The position numbers and the translations under genes are program-made. This document shows, piece by piece, positions 53,651 to 62,037 of a stretch of DNA of 64,000 nucleotides; the stretch's first letter is position 1; every line of letters starts with the position of its first letter. The notes under the pieces were generated by a model. That model was not told the origin of the DNA. It worked only from the letters and a program-made list of their open reading frames with translations, and ran no database searches. Origin of the DNA: Demequina pelophila (GTDB lineage Bacteria; Actinomycetota; Actinomycetes; Actinomycetales; Demequinaceae); contig NZ_BBLY01000001.1 of the NCBI RefSeq assembly GCF_000971175.1, positions 731,709 through 795,708 on the forward strand. Direction: 5' to 3'.

Positions 53651-53988
53651 AACTCGACCCCGCTGTTGCGCAGGCGGTCGCGCACCCGGCCACGGTTGTC
53701 GCCGTTCATGCGGGCGTTGCGGGCGCCGCGGCGCCGGGTGGTGACGTCGTCGCGGACGCGCGGGTTCTGCACCTGGGCGTCCGTGGTGGTCGTGTACCGG
53801 TAGCGCTCCCCCGCGTTGCGGTAGCGGTTGTAGATCGCGATGTAGGTGCCCACCCCCGCCGCCGGGCCCGCCGCGAACAGCAGCAGCCCGAAGATGACGG
53901 CGCCGCCGGACCCGTCGCCCGAGGAGGCGAGCACCGTGGCGTCCGCCGAAGCGAGGGCGGAGACGGCGACGAGCACGGCGCCCATCAT
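53647..53988 (-). CDS. Small membrane protein of the zinc-ribbon/SPFH operon
   Basis: This 113-residue protein has two hydrophobic segments, one N-terminal (residues 1-20) and one near 30-55 (IFGLLLFAAGPAAGVGTYIAI), and a very basic cytoplasmic tail with many Arg and Asn. No family is recognised. Its ATG overlaps the stop of the zinc-ribbon gene (ATGATG), so it belongs to that operon. The small membrane partner of the Bacillus subtilis ydjGHI set is a possible analogue, without clear sequence support. Confidence 0.6.
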   Translation of the reverse strand: MMGAVLVAVSALASADATVLASSGDGSGGAVIFGLLLFAAGPAAGVGTYIAIYNRYRNAGERYRYTTTTDAQVQNPRVRDDVTTRRRGARNARMNGDNRGRVRDRLRNSGVEF

Positions 53989-55397
53989 GCGCTCGCCATC
54001 GCTGCGAGGCCGAGCGGCATGGTGATCGCGGTGACGGGCACGCCGACCGCGAAGGCCGCACCCACGATCTTGCCCTTGTTGACCGGCACGGACCCCATGG
54101 TCTGGCCGTTGCGTCCGTTGACGGCGACGTAGTGCACCATGGGCCGTCCCCCCTCGACGTGGCGGTAGCTGTAGAGCCAGACCGGGAGCAGGACGGAGAC
54201 CCAGCGCGAGCCCTTGACCAGGAGCTTCTCCGCGTCCCACCGCACGCCGCGGTCGTACTGCGCGGTCATGCCGTCGGCCTTGGCGCGCGCGATGGAGAGG
54301 AACATGTCGCCGGCGGCTCCGGCGACCTCCTTGACGTCGAGGTCGCGCTTCTCCGAGGTGCAGCCGCGCATGTAGCCGGTGTCGAACGCCACCATGTTCT
54401 TCACGTCGTAGGGCAGCAGCGAGTTGACGATGTTCGTGGTGCTCGAGGAGGCCGCGACCGCGCCGGCGAAGTCCTCGGAGGACTCGATCATGAGGTCGTC
54501 GACGTGGAGATCGAAGTCGCGGACCACCGCGTAGCGCGTGAAGTCGTAGCGCCGCTCATACGTGGTACGGGCATCCTTACCGTGTCCGCGCCGGACCGGG
54601 ACCAGGTATGTCCGGTCCGTGATCTCGCCCTCGCCCAGCACCTGGGCGTGGATGTTGCCGTCGACGACCAGGTAGGGCAGGTACACCGGCAGCACGTTGT
54701 CGGTGGTGAACTCCTTCTTGAAGGTGGAGTCCGCGAACATGCGGCGCGCGTGGACGAAGTCGGCGATCCGCTTGACCGCGTCCTCCTTGGGCACGGTGAA
54801 CGGCAGGATTCCGTCCGGCACGGCGCCGTTGGGGATCTGCGCCTCGATCGACAGCGTCGAGCGGCACCAGTGGCAGCGCGAGGCGAGGTTGTCGTCGGTG
54901 TCGATGACCACCTCGGCCCCGCAGCCCGAGCAGGACAGGGTCACCAGCGACTCGGTGTCGGTGATGGTCGACGACCCGGTCGATACGACGAAGCCGCGCA
55001 GCGACTCGATGCCCTCGGACAGGCCGAACCGCGCGTCGATCGCCTCCGGCGTCCACGTGTGGCGGCAGAAGGAGCAGCGCAGGTCCGCGCCGCCGACCAG
55101 ATGCTCGACCTCGGTGGCTCCGCACTTGGGGCACTTGTCGAGGCCCACGCCCTTGCCGGTCGACATGTCGAGGACGGTGTGGCCCTCGTCGGTGGAATCC
55201 GGCGCCGAGTGCTCGACGGGCTCGGTCTCGGCCGGCCCGGGCTCGGCGGGCGGGGCGGGCTCTCCGGCCGCCTCGGGTGGGGTGGAGGCTCCGGATTCCC
55301 CGGCCGCGTCGGCGCTCGCGGAGTCGTCGGGGTCCGGCTCCTCCGGGGTCCACGAGCGACGAGCGGGCCCGGCGCCGCCATCGGGCGGTGTGGTCAT
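53985..55397 (-). CDS. Zinc-ribbon protein of the YdjG-like type
   Basis: This 470-residue protein has an acidic Pro/Ala/Glu-rich N-terminal segment (residues 1-60), a TFIIB-type zinc ribbon (CPKCGATEVEHLVGG...CSFCRHTW), a second ribbon (CSGCGAEVVIDTDDN...CHWCRS) and a long conserved domain with PVYLPYLVVDGN and LPVWLYSYRH. One or two hydrophobic segments end the protein, so it is probably membrane-attached with the ribbons inside. Two ribbons followed by such a domain occur in B. subtilis YdjG, which works with PspA and YdjHI in envelope stress. It starts 2 nt after the SPFH gene stop. Confidence 0.72.
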   Translation of the reverse strand: MTTPPDGGAGPARRSWTPEEPDPDDSASADAAGESGASTPPEAAGEPAPPAEPGPAETEPVEHSAPDSTDEGHTVLDMSTGKGVGLDKCPKCGATEVEHLVGGADLRCSFCRHTWTPEAIDARFGLSEGIESLRGFVVSTGSSTITDTESLVTLSCSGCGAEVVIDTDDNLASRCHWCRSTLSIEAQIPNGAVPDGILPFTVPKEDAVKRIADFVHARRMFADSTFKKEFTTDNVLPVYLPYLVVDGNIHAQVLGEGEITDRTYLVPVRRGHGKDARTTYERRYDFTRYAVVRDFDLHVDDLMIESSEDFAGAVAASSSTTNIVNSLLPYDVKNMVAFDTGYMRGCTSEKRDLDVKEVAGAAGDMFLSIARAKADGMTAQYDRGVRWDAEKLLVKGSRWVSVLLPVWLYSYRHVEGGRPMVHYVAVNGRNGQTMGSVPVNKGKIVGAAFAVGVPVTAITMPLGLAAMASA

Positions 55398-55399
55398 GC

Positions 55400-56656
55400 T
55401 CAGAGCCCGAGCACCTTGTTCTTGACGGCGTCGAAGTCGTCCTGGGTGATGAGCCCGGCGTCGAGCATCTGCTTGGCCTGGGTGAGCCGCGTCATGGGGT
55501 CCTCCGGGGCGGGCTGGGCGGGCGCCGCGCCCGCGGCACCCGCACCGGCGCCCCCGGCGCCGGCAGGCGGAGCCGCCTGCTGCGCGGCCGGCGCCTGGTA
55601 ACCCGGCGCCTGGTAGGGCGCCTGGGGCTGCTGGAACATGCCGCCCATCGCGTTGGCCGCGGCGTTCATGCCCATGCCCATGAAGGCGAGGCCGTCGCCG
55701 CCCCCGCCCTCGCCAGCGCCCTGGATGCCGCGCGCCGCCGCCTGACGCAGGAAGGAATCCCCGCGGGCCCCGGCCAGAGCATCGGCCTTCTTGACGTCCT
55801 CGAGCAGCTCGAGCGTGCCCTCGTCGTACTCGATTGCCGCGAGCGCGGAGGAGACGATCTGCAGGCCGCGCTGGCCCTGCCACTGGTAGGCGTCCTCGAC
55901 CGCGGCCGCCAGCGCCTGCGCGAAGCCGATCGCGTCGGACTGGATCCGGGTGATCCGGTGGTCCTTGTCGGCGTCGTTGACGTAGCGGGAGAACGCCGCG
56001 GACAGGGAGCCGACCACCTCGTTGAACAGCTGGTCGCCGACGGGGTTGGCGTGGTCGCCCAGGTCGAAGACGGGCGCGTTCGCGGAGATGTACTGCGCGG
56101 GGACGATGGACTTGACCAGGAGGATGGGGTCCGTCACCCGCAGCGTGTACGAGCCGCGGGCGCGGGCGCCCACCTGGGTGCCCAGGAAGCGGTCGTCCCA
56201 GTAGATGGGCGACTGCGTGCCGAACCGGTTGTTGGGGATCTCCTTGAGCGACACGTAGAAGACCAGGTGCTCGACGCCGGGGCGGCCGCCGAACTTGAAG
56301 CGCTCCCATGAGGTCCCGATGGTGGGCGCGAGGATCCCGTCGCCGGCGAACAGGGACCGCGCGTTCGGGTCGGTGTCGGAGAACTCGTACGCGCCGGGCT
56401 GGGCCACCAGGTTGGTGATCGCGCCGTTCTGGAACGTGAGGATGCCGTAGCCCTCGGGCACGACGATGCGCGAGCCGTTGGTGATGACGTTCTCCGACTG
56501 GCGGGTGTTGGAGCCGCGGCCGGCGTTCTGCCCGACCAGTTCCGCGGGGAACACCACCGCCGTGGGCGAGACGGCCTGCGGCGGCCGCAGGAAGTCCTTC
56601 CACTGGTCGGCGAAGGTCCCGCCGACTGCTCCCGCGATCGCCTGAATGAATCCCAT
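55400..56656 (-). CDS. SPFH-domain protein with C-terminal SHOCT domain (YdjI-like)
   Basis: This 418-residue protein has an SPFH (band 7) domain at about residues 55-290 (SRIVVPEGYGILTFQNGAI, YTLRVTDPILLVKS), a Gln/Ala/Pro-rich linker and a C-terminal SHOCT motif (DPMTRLTQAKQMLDAGLITQDDFDAVKNKVLGL). This is the layout of YdjI, sometimes labelled virion core-like. SPFH proteins form large membrane-associated assemblies. A -10 TAGAGT lies at 56689-56684 on the minus strand, and the ATG follows AGAAAGG. First gene of a three-gene operon; no pspA homologue is in the window. Confidence 0.82.
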   Translation of the reverse strand: MGFIQAIAGAVGGTFADQWKDFLRPPQAVSPTAVVFPAELVGQNAGRGSNTRQSENVITNGSRIVVPEGYGILTFQNGAITNLVAQPGAYEFSDTDPNARSLFAGDGILAPTIGTSWERFKFGGRPGVEHLVFYVSLKEIPNNRFGTQSPIYWDDRFLGTQVGARARGSYTLRVTDPILLVKSIVPAQYISANAPVFDLGDHANPVGDQLFNEVVGSLSAAFSRYVNDADKDHRITRIQSDAIGFAQALAAAVEDAYQWQGQRGLQIVSSALAAIEYDEGTLELLEDVKKADALAGARGDSFLRQAAARGIQGAGEGGGGDGLAFMGMGMNAAANAMGGMFQQPQAPYQAPGYQAPAAQQAAPPAGAGGAGAGAAGAAPAQPAPEDPMTRLTQAKQMLDAGLITQDDFDAVKNKVLGL

Positions 56657-56742
56657 GAGACGCCTTTCTCTCCCTGCCTCAGCACTCTACCGGCGCCCAC
56701 CGACACGACCCAGCCCCCGCATCGTCCCGGGAAGAGCCCGCG

Positions 56743-56922
56743 TCAGTCGCCGCGCTCCCAGTCCTCGTCGTCGCTGTCCCACCGCTCGTTGCGGGCCTTC
56801 GCGATCTCGAGCGCGTGGCGCGCCTCGGCCTCGGTGTCGTAGGGGCCCATGAGGTGCTCCCACGAGCTCCGGTGGCCCTGCTCGACCTCGCGGGTCTTGG
56901 TGTTGTACCAGTACTTGGTCAT
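56743..56922 (-). CDS. Small Trp/charged protein, SPOR-like, upstream of map
   Basis: This 59-residue protein begins MTKYWYNTKTREVEQG and ends with an acidic Trp-containing tail (WDSDDEDWERGD). The middle part (MGPYDTEAEARHALEIAK) resembles a short SPOR-type segment. Proteins of this size and pattern are commonly found divergent from methionine aminopeptidase in actinobacteria; function unknown. The ATG follows GGGGGAGGG. Confidence 0.75.
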   Translation of the reverse strand: MTKYWYNTKTREVEQGHRSSWEHLMGPYDTEAEARHALEIAKARNERWDSDDEDWERGD

Positions 56923-57005
56923 CGTGGCCCTCCCCCGGTCAGCCTGCCACGACGCCGGGCGCCACGCCGGACGCCCGTCGGTCGGCCCTCGCGCGCGGCC
57001 GTGCC

Positions 57006-57011
57006 TAGACT
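57006..57011 (+). promoter_or_regulatory. -10 element of a leaderless promoter for map
   Basis: TAGACT ends 7 nt before the map ATG at 57019. Confidence 0.5.
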
Positions 57012-57018
57012 GCAAGGC

Positions 57019-57900
57019 ATGAGCCCTGTTCGCGAGAGCATCGTCAAGGGCGCCGTGACGCCGTGGCGCGCCGTGCCCGACTCGATCGCCCGCCCCGAGT
57101 ACGTGGGCCGCACCCACGCGGCCGGCTGGGACGGCGGCGACATCCACGACGCCGAGACCATCGAGAAGATCCGCATCAGCGCCCGGATCGCCGCCCAGGC
57201 CCTGGCCGAGGTGGGACGTCACGTGGCGCCGGGCGTCACGACCGACGAGCTCGACCGCATCGGCCACGAGTTCGTCCTCGACCACGGCGCCTACCCCTCG
57301 ACGCTCGGCTACCCCGGCGCCGCGGGCCGCCCGCCGTTCCCCAAGTCGCTGTGCACCTCCGTTAACGAGGTCATCTGCCACGGCGTCCCCGACTCGATGG
57401 TGATCGAGGAGGGCGACATCGTGAAGGTGGACATCACGGCCTTCAAGAACGGCGTCCACGGCGACAACTGCGGGTCGTTCATCGCGGGCGAGGGCTCGGA
57501 CGCCGCCAGGCAGCTCGTCGAGGTCACGCACGAGGCGATGATGCGCGGCATCAAGGCCGCCCGTCCGGGCCGCGAGGTCAACGTGATCGGCCGGGTGATC
57601 GAGAAGTACGCGACCCGGTTCGGATACGAGTCCGTCCGCAGCTACACGGGCCACGGCGTGGGCCCGGCCTTCCACACGGGCCTGGTGATCCCCCACTACG
57701 ACGCGGCGCCGCACCACGACGACGTCATCGAGCCCGGCATGGTCTTCACGGTGGAGCCGATGCTGTGCATGGGGTCCGAGGAGAACCACGAGTGGGACGA
57801 CGGCTGGACCGTCGTCACCGACGACGGCTCGTGGGTCGCGCAGTTCGAGCACACGATCGTCATCAATGAGGATGGACCGGAGGTTCTGACCCTGCCATGA
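57019..57900 (+). CDS. map: Type I methionine aminopeptidase
   Basis: This 293-residue enzyme removes the initiator methionine from new proteins. Metal ligands fit VDITAFKNGVHGDN (two Asp), GHGVGPAFH (His), EPGMVFTVEP (Glu) and QFEHTIVI (Glu). An N-terminal extension of about 40 residues (PWRAVPDSIARPEYVGR) is typical of the actinobacterial form. The ppgK gene starts inside its stop codon. Confidence 0.95.
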   Translation: MSPVRESIVKGAVTPWRAVPDSIARPEYVGRTHAAGWDGGDIHDAETIEKIRISARIAAQALAEVGRHVAPGVTTDELDRIGHEFVLDHGAYPSTLGYPGAAGRPPFPKSLCTSVNEVICHGVPDSMVIEEGDIVKVDITAFKNGVHGDNCGSFIAGEGSDAARQLVEVTHEAMMRGIKAARPGREVNVIGRVIEKYATRFGYESVRSYTGHGVGPAFHTGLVIPHYDAAPHHDDVIEPGMVFTVEPMLCMGSEENHEWDDGWTVVTDDGSWVAQFEHTIVINEDGPEVLTLP

Positions 57901-58763
57901 GCAAGCACATCGCACTCGGAGTCGACATCGGCGGCACCGGCATCAAGGCCGCTCCCGTCAATCTCAAGACCGGCGAATTCGCCGAGGACCGCTACCGCAT
58001 CCCCACCCCCAAGCCCGCGACGCCGGAGGCGGTCGCCAAGACCGTCGCCAAGGTGATCGCCAAGTTCAACCCGCCGCGCAAGATGCCCATCGGCGTCGCG
58101 TTCCCGGGCGTGGTCCAGCACGGCATCGTCAAGACGGCCGCGAACGTGGACGACGCGTGGATCGGCACGGACCTGCGCGGCATCATCCGCGACTACGCGG
58201 GCCACGACGTTCACGTCCTCAACGACGCGGACGCCGCCGGCTTCGGCGAGTTCAAGTACGGCGCCGCGCACGGCCGCCCCGGCTCGGTCCTCATGACCAC
58301 GCTGGGCACCGGCATCGGCACGGCCATGATCGTCGACGGCACGCTGGTGCCCAACCTCGAGCTGGGCCACATCGTGATCGACGGCCACGACGCGGAGGAT
58401 CGCGCCGCCGAGTCCGCGCGCGACCGCTACGACTACGACTGGGACCAGTGGATCGCGGAGCTCCAGAAGTACTACTCGGAGCTCGAGCGCCTCCTGTGGC
58501 CGGACCTCATCATCGTGGGCGGCGGCGTCTCGAAGAAGCACCACATGTTCCTCCCCAAGCTGCGCCTGCGCGCGCCCATCGTCCCCGCCGAGCTGCTCAA
58601 CGGCGCCGGCATCGTGGGCGCGGCGGCCGCCGCCGCGGTCGCGGCCAAGCGGGAGAAGGACGAGGAGAAGAAGGCCGCCAAGAAGGCGGCCAAGGACGAT
58701 GCGCGGGCGGCCTCCCATGCCGACGCCGAGTCGGAGGGAGCGCCCGAGGGCGAGGGGATCTAA
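57897..58763 (+). CDS. ppgK: Polyphosphate glucokinase
   Basis: This 288-residue ROK-family enzyme phosphorylates glucose with polyphosphate or ATP. The phosphate-binding LGVDIGGTGIKAAPV opens it, LNDADAAGFGEFKYGAA carries the catalytic Asp, and TTLGTGIGTAM and ELGHIVIDGHDAEDRAAESAR follow, the last diagnostic for PpgK. Residues 240-288 are a Lys/Ala/Glu-rich tail beyond the usual C-terminus, with AAKDDARAAS at a copy of the GGACGATGC motif. It overlaps map by 4 nt. Confidence 0.93.
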   Translation: MSKHIALGVDIGGTGIKAAPVNLKTGEFAEDRYRIPTPKPATPEAVAKTVAKVIAKFNPPRKMPIGVAFPGVVQHGIVKTAANVDDAWIGTDLRGIIRDYAGHDVHVLNDADAAGFGEFKYGAAHGRPGSVLMTTLGTGIGTAMIVDGTLVPNLELGHIVIDGHDAEDRAAESARDRYDYDWDQWIAELQKYYSELERLLWPDLIIVGGGVSKKHHMFLPKLRLRAPIVPAELLNGAGIVGAAAAAAVAAKREKDEEKKAAKKAAKDDARAASHADAESEGAPEGEGI

Positions 58764-58774
58764 GGCGTCCCCTG

Positions 58775-58780
58775 TATCCT
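58775..58780 (+). promoter_or_regulatory. -10 element of a leaderless promoter
   Basis: TATCCT ends 8 nt before the GTG at 58789; there is no ribosome binding site. Confidence 0.45.
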
Positions 58781-58788
58781 CGTCCTTC

Positions 58789-59478
58789 GTGCCTGCGTCC
58801 GCCGAAACCCCCGCCACCGCATCGTCCCCCGTCGCGACCTCCCCCACGGTGGACTCCCCCACCGTTCAGGCGCCCACGCCCCAGCCGCGCCGGGGCCACC
58901 GGGCGTACGAGGACGTCGCCGCGATCGTCTCGGGCGCGGCCGTCATGGGCCTGGGCATGCACCTGCTGCACGCCGCGCAGGCGGTCACGGGCGGCGTGGT
59001 CGGCACGTCCTTCCTCATCACCTACGCCACCGGCTGGAGCCTGGGCGTGGTGTTCTTCCTGGTCAACATCCCCTTCTACGCGTTCGCGCTGTGGCGCATG
59101 GGCGTCAAGTTCACCGCCAAGACCATCGCGACGGTGGGACTCATCTCCGCGTTCAACACCCTGCACGAGCGGGTGCTGCCCGTGGACGGCCTGCCCGCGA
59201 TCTACGCGATCCTGGTGGGCAGCCTGCTGGCCGGCATCGGCATGATCATGGTGTTCCGCCACGGCAGCTCCTCGGGCGGGTTCGGCATCGTCGCCGCCTA
59301 CGCCCAGGAGCGGTACGGGTGGCGGGCCGGATACGTCCAGGGCGCGCTCGACGTCGTCGTCGTGTCGCTCGCGTTCCTGGTGACGTCGTGGCAGATCGTG
59401 CTGCTGTCCGTGTCCGGCGTGGTGCTGCTCAACCTCGTGGTCGCCATGAACCACAAGCCCGGGCGCTACCTGCCCTGA
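58789..59478 (+). CDS. YitT-family (DUF161) membrane protein
   Basis: This 229-residue protein has five or six membrane segments from residue 42 on (YEDVAAIVSGAAVMGLGMHLLHAAQAVTGG...). GTSFLITYATGWSLGVVFFLVNIPFYAFA and NTLHERVLP are typical of single-domain YitT-type proteins without the C-terminal DUF2179 part. The first 35 residues are a disordered Pro/Thr/Ser stretch with ATASSPVATS encoded by the GCATCGTCC motif. Function of the family is unknown. Confidence 0.8.
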   Translation: MPASAETPATASSPVATSPTVDSPTVQAPTPQPRRGHRAYEDVAAIVSGAAVMGLGMHLLHAAQAVTGGVVGTSFLITYATGWSLGVVFFLVNIPFYAFALWRMGVKFTAKTIATVGLISAFNTLHERVLPVDGLPAIYAILVGSLLAGIGMIMVFRHGSSSGGFGIVAAYAQERYGWRAGYVQGALDVVVVSLAFLVTSWQIVLLSVSGVVLLNLVVAMNHKPGRYLP

Positions 59479-59492
59479 CGATCGCCGGCCCG

Positions 59493-59544
59493 ACGCTCGC
59501 CGGGTCGACGCTCGTCGGCTCGACGCTCGTCGGCTCGACGCGCC
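59493..59544. repeat. Tandem TCGACGCTCGTCGGC repeat
   Basis: About three and a half 15-nt units, the first degenerate, occupy the gap between the YitT and O-antigen-ligase-like genes. The units are partly palindromic, so the tract may stop transcription from both sides. Confidence 0.65.
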
Positions 59545-59550
59545 CCCGCG

Positions 59551-60933
59551 TCACCGCAGCCGGTCGGAGAGCACCATAACGGGGTCGTCGTCGACGGGCT
59601 CGTCGGGCGGCTCGCCCGTGCGCACCAGCTCGGGATCGACCACGGTGAGGGTGAACGCCTGCGGTCCCGAGCAGTACAGGACGATGAGCAGGAACCACCC
59701 GAGTTCGACGAGCATGCGCGACTCGGCGAGCGCCTCGAGCGACATCGCGGCCGTGAGCAGCACCCAGGCGAGCGGAATATAGGTATCCCCCTCACTTGCA
59801 CGCTCGACGAGCCGCCAGCCGCTTCCGAAGGTCAGCGTGACGATGGCGAGCAGCAGCGCGAGGCCGATGAGGCCCAGCTGCAGCCACGTGTCGAGGAACG
59901 CGTTGTGCCCGTGCGGCGCGATGACGCCCACGCTCTCGACGATGCCGCGGTACGGCTCCTGCCATACGGGCCAGTAGGCCACGTATCCCCAGCCCTCGGG
60001 CCGCTGCATCGCGTGCTCGATGACCTGGTCCCAGATGTCGATGCGGTGCGTGGCATCCGCCCCGCGATCGAACAGCTCGAAGATCTCGGCGCGGAACTTG
60101 ATGGTGATCACCGCGGCGATCGCGGTGCACGCGAGCACCCCGAAGGACAGCACCCGCTTGGTGCCGGGTGCCGACCGACGGATCACCAGGGCCGCCGCAC
60201 CCAGCGCGGCGACATAGAGCGCCGCGATGGTCACGGTGGCGGAGAGCGTGAGCGCGTGCACGAGCCCCGCGGCCGCGAGCGTCCCGAATCCGTCGAGGCG
60301 GCGGATGCGCCGCTCGAGCAGCAGCACCACGGCGACGATCGCGACGAGCAGCGCGATCGAATCGAACGTGTTGCGGTTGCCCACGAACCCCTGGATGGGG
60401 CCGCCGGTGAAGAGCCTGTTCTCGGACCACGGATAGAACGCGCCCGGGTCGACGCGCGCGAGGTCCGCCAGGTCCGTGGACAGCCGCGGCAGCGGCTCGC
60501 GCAGCACGAGCGACACGTACAGCTCGAACAGCAGCCCGCCGAACAGGCTCACCTGGAGCCCGCGGTAGAGGTAGGCGAGGAACTGCCCGCGCGAGGTGCC
60601 CTTCTGGATGACCAGCGCGACCGCGGTGGTCACGACGAGCACCACGGTCGCCACCAGCGTCACCGCGCGCGTCGCGGACCACAGCACCGAGACGGCCGCC
60701 AGGCCCACGAAGGAGCCCACGAGCAGCGGCACGCGCACGCGGTGGAGCCGACGCCGGAACGCGATCGCGACCGCGCCGACGCCCGCAAGCACCAGGGCCG
60801 CGTAGCCCGGCACACCCAGCAGGTAGCGGAAGCCCTGACCGGAGCTGAGGAGCACGACGGTGCCCACCACCGCCCAGGCCCGGCCCCACGAGGTGGCGGT
60901 CCACCGCCACACCCGTGCGAGGGTCTGTCCCAT
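59551..60933 (-). CDS. O-antigen ligase/polymerase-like (Wzy/WaaL) membrane protein
   Basis: This 460-residue protein has about 11-12 membrane segments. The large external loop (residues about 280-350) contains IDIWDQVIEHAMQRPEGWGYVAYW and PHGHNAFLDTWLQLGLIGLALLL, the H-N-x-x-L motif typical of O-antigen ligases. FVGNRNTFDSIALL is also characteristic. In Gram-positive bacteria these enzymes join or polymerise cell-surface glycans. No other glycan gene is adjacent. The ATG at 60933 follows GGAGG about 8 nt upstream. Confidence 0.8.
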   Translation of the reverse strand: MGQTLARVWRWTATSWGRAWAVVGTVVLLSSGQGFRYLLGVPGYAALVLAGVGAVAIAFRRRLHRVRVPLLVGSFVGLAAVSVLWSATRAVTLVATVVLVVTTAVALVIQKGTSRGQFLAYLYRGLQVSLFGGLLFELYVSLVLREPLPRLSTDLADLARVDPGAFYPWSENRLFTGGPIQGFVGNRNTFDSIALLVAIVAVVLLLERRIRRLDGFGTLAAAGLVHALTLSATVTIAALYVAALGAAALVIRRSAPGTKRVLSFGVLACTAIAAVITIKFRAEIFELFDRGADATHRIDIWDQVIEHAMQRPEGWGYVAYWPVWQEPYRGIVESVGVIAPHGHNAFLDTWLQLGLIGLALLLAIVTLTFGSGWRLVERASEGDTYIPLAWVLLTAAMSLEALAESRMLVELGWFLLIVLYCSGPQAFTLTVVDPELVRTGEPPDEPVDDDPVMVLSDRLR

Positions 60934-61080
60934 CGTGATCGCCTCCGTCCGGTCCACGCCCACAACGCGGTCCCGCGCGCCATCGTACGAGGCACCCGCC
61001 CACGAGTACGCGAACCGGGCACGCGTCGCCGCCGAACCGTGACCCGGCATGGACCGGCGCCCGTGCGCGTTGTGCCCGGT

Positions 61081-62037
61081 GTGAACCGCGTCATCGGCCT
61101 GGCCCGGCGTCCCGTGGAGCGGGCCCGCGCCCGCCTGGGCAACGCCGTGTTCTCCCGCGTGGCCGGACCGGACGGCACCGCGGCGCACCGCCGCGTGCAC
61201 GGCACCCCGGGACCGCGCCGGTTCGCTCCGGGCACGCCCATCCGGCGGGTCCACGCCGACTCGTCGATGTACGTGGGAGGGATCCGCGCGCTGCTGCTCC
61301 AGTCGCTCCACCCGCTGGCGATGGCCGGCGTCGCGGGCCACTCCGGCTACCGCGGCGACCCGTGGGGGCGCCTCGCGCGCACCGCCACCTTCCTGGCGTT
61401 CACCACGTTCGGGACGGTGGACGATGCGGACGCGACCATCGCGCGGATTCGCGCCATCCACGAGCGGGTTCGGGGTCGGGCCCCGGACGGGCGGGCCTAC
61501 CGGGCCTCGGACCCGCACCTGCTCACCTGGGTGCACGTCGCGGAGGCGGACTCGTTCCTCGCGGCGCACCAGCGATTCGGCCATCGCCCCCTCGACGCCG
61601 CCGAGGCAGACGAGTACGTCGCCCAAACTGCCCTCATCGGACGCGCGCTGGGCGCCGTCGACGTGCCGGAGTCCGTCGAGGAGCTCGCTGCCACGCTGGA
61701 CCGGTACCGCGACGAGCTCGCCGCCACGGACGCCGCCCGGGACGCCGCGGCGTTCCTCCTGCGCGAGCCTCCCCTGCCGTGGGCGGCGCGCGCGCCGTAC
61801 GCGCTGCTCGCGGCCGGCGCGGTGGAACTGCTGCCTCCGTACGCGCGGCGGATGCTCGAGCTGCACCGGCCCCTCGCGGGAGGTGTGGCGGGCACGCTCG
61901 GCACCGCCGGGATCCGGTGGGCGATGGGCTCCTTCAGGCGGGCGGCCGAAACGGACCCGGCTCCGACACCCGATCAGGACCCAGTGCCCGACCCGGGACG
62001 GTCGCCCGACCCGACCCGTGCATCGTCCCCCAACTAG
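61081..62037 (+). CDS. MpaB/rubber-oxygenase-like DUF2236 protein
   Basis: This 318-residue protein has the DUF2236 core (about residues 60-270): YVGGIRALLLQSLHPLAMAGVAGHS, DPHLLTWVHVAEADSFL and the helix-rich PWAARAPYALL. Members bind heme b and include latex clearing protein and the ER-bound MpaB-type oxygenases. The likely heme ligands are His in LLLQSLHPLA and His in LLTWVHVAE. The C-terminal 30 residues are a Pro/Asp/Thr tail ending in RASSPN, encoded by the GCATCGTCC motif. The GTG start lacks a clear ribosome binding site. Confidence 0.78.
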   Translation: MNRVIGLARRPVERARARLGNAVFSRVAGPDGTAAHRRVHGTPGPRRFAPGTPIRRVHADSSMYVGGIRALLLQSLHPLAMAGVAGHSGYRGDPWGRLARTATFLAFTTFGTVDDADATIARIRAIHERVRGRAPDGRAYRASDPHLLTWVHVAEADSFLAAHQRFGHRPLDAAEADEYVAQTALIGRALGAVDVPESVEELAATLDRYRDELAATDAARDAAAFLLREPPLPWAARAPYALLAAGAVELLPPYARRMLELHRPLAGGVAGTLGTAGIRWAMGSFRRAAETDPAPTPDQDPVPDPGRSPDPTRASSPN

